Source: Clostridium saccharoperbutylacetonicum N1-4(HMT)
GTDB taxonomy: Bacteria; Bacillota; Clostridia; Clostridiales; Clostridiaceae
Direction of reading: 5' to 3'
Length of the DNA stretch: 64,000 nucleotides
Assembly: GCF_000340885.1 (NCBI RefSeq)
Contig: NC_020291.1
Coordinates: forward strand, 3,719,001-3,783,000
In this document: piece by piece, positions 61,282 to 64,000 of the stretch
Position numbering within the stretch: position 1 is the first letter of the stretch
Layout of the letters: every line of letters begins with the position of its first letter
Made by a program: the position numbers and the translations under genes
Notes under the pieces: model-generated
The model's database searches: none
The model's input: the letters and a program-made list of their open reading frames with translations, nothing else
What the model was told of the DNA's origin: nothing

Positions 61282-61845
61282 TTAGAGATTCGTATAGTTG
61301 CAAATTGAAATAAAATCTTTTATCATTGCTGCCATTTCTTCTGGTGATTTCTGCTTACTGTCATTCATCCATTTAATAAGAATTCGCATAAATCCACCAG
61401 TGCTAAATGTTAAAGCGTACTGAATACTTTCTTTAGAAAAAGGCATATTTTCCCCCTTTACCTCATTAAATGCTGGAAGCAAAAGCTCATCAATCTTTAA
61501 AAGAAAAAGTGGGAGTAAGTGATGACGATTAACAAGGGATAAAAAAACGAAATGCTTTTTCATCACGGCAAAAAATATTGTGGCAATATTAGGCAATGAC
61601 AAATCTGTTTCTTGCACAATAACTGATCTATATTCCAACCAAATTTTATAGAAGCAACCTTCTAAAATTTCATCTTTCGAAGAATAGTTACGGTAAAAAG
61701 TCCGCCTTGAAAGCCCTGCATTATCCGTAATTTCTTGTATCGTAATTTCTCTATAATTTTCTGTCTCCATCAGTTTTAACAGTGCATCCTCCATCCAAAG
61801 TTTTGATTGAGTAGATACCTTATTTCCTTTATTTTTACCATACAT
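61282..61845 (-). CDS. TetR-family transcriptional regulator
   Basis: The 187-residue protein has an N-terminal HTH (MEDALLKLMETENYREITIQ, EITDNAGLSRRTFYRNYSSK, DEILEGCFYKIW) and a helical C-terminal ligand domain. The start ATG 61845 (MYGKNKGN) follows GAGGAGGGACAAACT. A longer in-frame reading to 61962 has no site and overlaps the operator. It is divergent from the HXXEE gene, so it probably represses that gene through GACACAATTGTGTC. Confidence 0.88.
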   Translation of the reverse strand: MYGKNKGNKVSTQSKLWMEDALLKLMETENYREITIQEITDNAGLSRRTFYRNYSSKDEILEGCFYKIWLEYRSVIVQETDLSLPNIATIFFAVMKKHFVFLSLVNRHHLLPLFLLKIDELLLPAFNEVKGENMPFSKESIQYALTFSTGGFMRILIKWMNDSKQKSPEEMAAMIKDFISICNYTNL

Positions 61846-61904
61846 AGTTTGTCCCTCCTCTATTGTCACAAATCTGCTAATTTGTAGCTTTTGAGCAGAA
61901 ATGC

Positions 61905-61960
61905 TTGAATATGCTTTTCCACATATTATAATTGATATTGTTAATAGACACAATTGTGTC
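61905..61960 (+). promoter_or_regulatory. promoter and TetR operator of the HXXEE gene
   Basis: TTGAAT (61905-61910), 16 bases, TATAAT (61927-61932), then the perfect 14-bp palindrome GACACAATTGTGTC (61947-61960) about 10-15 bases past the -10. This is a position where a TetR dimer would block transcription. Confidence 0.75.
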
Positions 61961-61982
61961 AATATAAAAAGGAGGAAATTTT

Positions 61983-62531
61983 ATGAATACTATGAATTCT
62001 ATTGTTTGGATGTTTCCAATCATTTTTATGCTTCATGATTTTGAAGAAATCATTATGGCTGAAGTGTGGGGGAAGCGCTATAAAAAAGCAATCGATACTA
62101 CTTGGCCAGAACACCAACCATTTGCTTTAAATTATGTACATTGCTGTAAAACGCCAGCCTTTTCTATTGGAGTCGAAATTATCTTTTTAATTTTTGTGCT
62201 GATTAGTTTATTTTCTCTAATTTTTCAAAATTATTTTATATGGTATAGTGGTTTCTTAGGAATAACTTTACATTTTGTTTTTATCCATATGGTTTCATGC
62301 ATCCGTTTTAAACACTATGTACCTGGAATAATAACATCAACTCTATTTTTATTTCCTAGTACCTGGTTATTATTTACCTCTGCAAATATACTTCACTATA
62401 ACGTAAGTATGATTTTGTTAGCCTGCTTAACAGGAATTGCATTAATAACTTTAATATCGCCAATGCATAAGCTTATGGGTTCTTTATCTAGATTGCTATA
62501 CAAATATTCTGAAACATCGAAAAGAGCATAA
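61983..62531 (+). CDS. HXXEE-domain membrane protein
   Basis: A 182-residue membrane protein. The signature LHDFEEII (H-x-x-E-E) appears in the first helix (IVWMFPIIFMLHDFEEIIM), with four further hydrophobic segments. The conserved HCC motif (YVHCCKTPAF) and a late basic end follow. HXXEE proteins are small integral membrane proteins of unknown enzymatic role. AAGGAGG precedes the ATG by 8 bases. Regulated by the divergent TetR (see operator). Confidence 0.85.
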   Translation: MNTMNSIVWMFPIIFMLHDFEEIIMAEVWGKRYKKAIDTTWPEHQPFALNYVHCCKTPAFSIGVEIIFLIFVLISLFSLIFQNYFIWYSGFLGITLHFVFIHMVSCIRFKHYVPGIITSTLFLFPSTWLLFTSANILHYNVSMILLACLTGIALITLISPMHKLMGSLSRLLYKYSETSKRA

Positions 62532-62632
62532 TCGAATACCTGGAAGAGGAACCTAATGTGTTCCCTTTTCAGTTTTTAATTACAATTAAATATTTCCAAT
62601 ATAATAAAATTAATTCTAAAATATTTGCCTAA

Positions 62633-62688
62633 TACCGCATTATTCAATTTTCAAAGAACATTTTTTATTAAGAACTGCGTTAAATCTA
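62633..62688 (-). repeat. boxA-like promoter repeat without a downstream gene
   Basis: Minus-strand GATTTAACGCAGTTCTTAAT, then ATGTTCTTTGAAAATTGAAT, AATGCGGTATTA. The next minus-strand gene is 800 bases away, so this copy looks orphaned. Confidence 0.72.
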
Positions 62689-62762
62689 CAATTGATATCG
62701 TGTATTAATTGATATAAATAATCATATAATAATATTGGTTTCATAGTTTTAAAAAAATTACC

Positions 62763-62790
62763 TTTTTGCCCCTTAATCGGGGCTTTTTTA
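62763..62790 (+). terminator. GCCCC/GGGGC hairpin terminator, second copy
   Basis: GCCCCTTAATCGGGGC flanked by T-runs (TTTTTTATTTTTT after it). It matches the hairpin at 57775-57800 next to the intron. Confidence 0.75.
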
Positions 62791-63081
62791 TTTTTTGTTA
62801 TATCATTAATTATTTAAGAATAATCATCATATAATTAATGGTTCTTCCTGAATATTTTTTCTTTTGTTCTATTCATTTTATGCCCCTAGTATATTAGGTT
62901 TTTTTAATTGCAATATCTAATAGTAGAATTGCGTAAAAAAATCAAACTGAATAGGATGATGTTAATATTCCGATTATACTTCCACTAAATACAAAATTTG
63001 GTTTTATTATATAAAATAAGTGCTATAATTTTTATAGTGATTAAATTAATATGCTATATTTGAAAGGAGACTGATTTTATT

Positions 63082-63672
63082 ATGAAACCATATATTTCTC
63101 AAACTATAGAAAGCAATAGTTGTGGTGCACACTCAATTGCTTACTATTTATGGGAAACCACTAAAGCTCAATCTATAAATGATAGAACCTTTGTTGCTAA
63201 TATACATAAAAAAATTCAAATTGGTCCAAACAATATGGGAATTCCTGAAATTTATTCAAACCCAGAAAAAATTGCTTATGAATTAAGTAATAATTGGAGT
63301 TCGTACTCTTACACATGTATGTTAAGCAATAGCACTGTTATACCAATAGCAAAAAACCTTAACATATCTACAAAAAATATAGATATAATTGATAAAGTTA
63401 AAAAAGGTGCTAATAAATACGCAATTATTATCTGTAGTATAGGTTATATGACTCCATCACTACATTACATGCTTATTAAATATGAGCAAAATACATTTAA
63501 ACTTTTAGATTCTCTATATAACCTAGATCATTCCACTTTCAAGATATTAGATTCAATTTATGGCATTGACCATGTAATTTGGGAAGACTTTACTATAGAA
63601 ACTAATAATAAACTCACACTAGATCGAAATTCTAACTATTTTTATACTGGAGCTGGAATTCTTATAGATTAA
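63082..63672 (+). CDS. C39-like papain-fold cysteine protease-type protein
   Basis: The 196-residue protein has the nucleophile start ESNSCGAHSIAYYLWE (Cys14 after NS, as in C39-type proteases), then SLHYMLIKYEQNTFKLLDS, which has the His and a following Asp. A C-terminal extension TFKILDSIYGIDHVIWED follows. It lacks a signal peptide and transport domain. It could be a stand-alone peptidase or an effector-like protein, specificity unknown. GAAAGGAGACTG precedes the ATG. Confidence 0.7.
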   Translation: MKPYISQTIESNSCGAHSIAYYLWETTKAQSINDRTFVANIHKKIQIGPNNMGIPEIYSNPEKIAYELSNNWSSYSYTCMLSNSTVIPIAKNLNISTKNIDIIDKVKKGANKYAIIICSIGYMTPSLHYMLIKYEQNTFKLLDSLYNLDHSTFKILDSIYGIDHVIWEDFTIETNNKLTLDRNSNYFYTGAGILID

Positions 63673-63730
63673 TTTTACTCACAATTCAATACTTTTCTAT
63701 AAACTTCATAAAATGAATATTAATTTGATA

Positions 63731-63766
63731 AAGTTGGAGGTGATATTTAACTTCCACCTTTATTTT
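63731..63766 (+). terminator. terminator of the C39-like gene
   Basis: AAGTTGGAGGT / ACTTCCACCTT (9 of 11 pairs) with a T-run (TTTATTTT). It lies about 60 bases after the stop. Confidence 0.6.
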
Positions 63767-63789
63767 ACTGCGTCAAATTTAAATGTTAT

Positions 63790-64000
63790 TCACATTATTA
63801 GTCTAATGAACACTTCTGCGAAGTTAAGCCATTCATCTGATTTAATAAAGAAATCGATATCAGAAACAAATAATATAACATCTATATCTGAATATTCATC
63901 GGCACAATTATCTTTTCTTGACTGTGAGCCAATGAGGACTTCTGCTTTTATAAGCTCGGATGTTTCTCCATATTTAATTAAATTGTTTATCATACCTTCA
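63790..64000 (-). pseudogene. N-terminal fragment of a nucleotidyltransferase (ANT(6)-like), open at window edge
   Basis: The frame reads IKAEVLIGSQSRKDNCADEY then SDIDVILFVSDIDFFIKSDE and ends after WLNFAEVFIRLIM at 63790. The GSxSR-x8-D-x-D core is that of an aminoglycoside 6-adenylyltransferase-type enzyme, normally about 290 residues, so nearly all of the C-terminal part is missing. The final 27 bases recur at 45810-45836. Upstream of ATG 63993 the frame stays open to 64000, so the true start may be outside the window. Confidence 0.65.

Larger units (their letters stand above)
62532..63081. other. 550-bp gene-free spacer with repeat, hairpin and promoter
   Basis: Contains a boxA-like repeat (62633-62688) with no minus-strand gene behind it, a + strand GCCCC/GGGGC terminator (62763-62790), and an extended -10 promoter TGCTATAAT near 63023 for the next gene. 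No ORF or RNA gene was recognised. Confidence 0.6.

Noticed and set aside
41700..64000. Chromosomal integron with attC sites
   Set aside because: The layout is cassette-like, but no integron integrase is present and the spacers lack the GTTRRRY/RYYYAAC core pairs. The hairpins behave like ordinary terminators with U-runs.
1..64000. CRISPR array or Cas genes
   Set aside because: No regular repeat-spacer pattern and no Cas-like protein. The repeats found are dispersed single copies.
1..64000. tRNA or rRNA genes
   Set aside because: No cloverleaf-type TTCGAATC region or rRNA sequence was seen. The boxA-like similarity alone does not indicate an rRNA operon.

Overview
The window looks like chromosomal DNA of an AT-rich, low-GC Gram-positive anaerobe, most probably Clostridium sensu stricto (inference). 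The evidence is strong AGGAGG-type ribosome binding sites, choline-binding-type cell-wall repeats, BspA-like leucine-rich repeat proteins, a type A chloramphenicol acetyltransferase with a translational attenuator, and many small Clostridium-type DUF proteins. No rRNA, tRNA, CRISPR, phage structural or integron-integrase gene was seen.

Layout. 1-8 kb: start of an Ntn hydrolase, an alpha/beta hydrolase, a GNAT acetyltransferase, an Fe-S aldo/keto reductase, and a 1343-residue cytosolic LRR protein coupled to a tRNA-dihydrouridine synthase. 8-20 kb: DUF4272, unknown small proteins, three tandem secreted paralogues on the + strand, a NADAR protein, a radical-SAM/NUDIX fusion, a lipoprotein, a secreted LRR protein, DUF4261 and SMI1/KNR4. 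20-40 kb: a nearly uninterrupted minus-strand run of small single-purpose genes (GNATs, deformylase, methyltransferase, HD hydrolase, racemase, HNH nuclease, SUFU, VOC proteins, aminoglycoside-phosphotransferase-like kinase, beta-lactamase-like hydrolase, S51 peptidase). Between them lie decayed gene pieces and chimeras. 40-41.6 kb: a + strand Rrf2 regulator and methyltransferase sharing a 25-bp operator. 41.7-61 kb: more minus-strand single genes, several wrapped as promoter repeat - gene - hairpin terminator, with a GH127/AraC carbohydrate module embedded. 57.8-60.3 kb: a group II intron. 61-64 kb: a TetR/HXXEE pair, a C39-like cysteine protease-type protein and a nucleotidyltransferase fragment.

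How it works together. Most genes are monocistronic and act on small molecules, antibiotics or nucleotides, or belong to families used as immunity proteins against polymorphic toxins (SMI1/KNR4, SUFU, an Imm22-like remnant). No toxin gene is present. The 41-64 kb part reuses homologous spacers: one 150-bp terminator-plus-promoter spacer occurs twice, and a second spacer family with a boxA-like core (TTCTTTGAAAACTGAATA) occurs about seven times, usually just upstream of a minus-strand gene. Together with the remnants, many of them 3' ends, and the chimeras, this suggests an accessory-gene array that grows and decays by recombination between or near shared spacers. It resembles a cassette array in layout but has no visible integrase or attC core. 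The clearest regulatory device is the attenuator of the cat gene (9-codon leader, 11-bp stem hiding the Shine-Dalgarno site).
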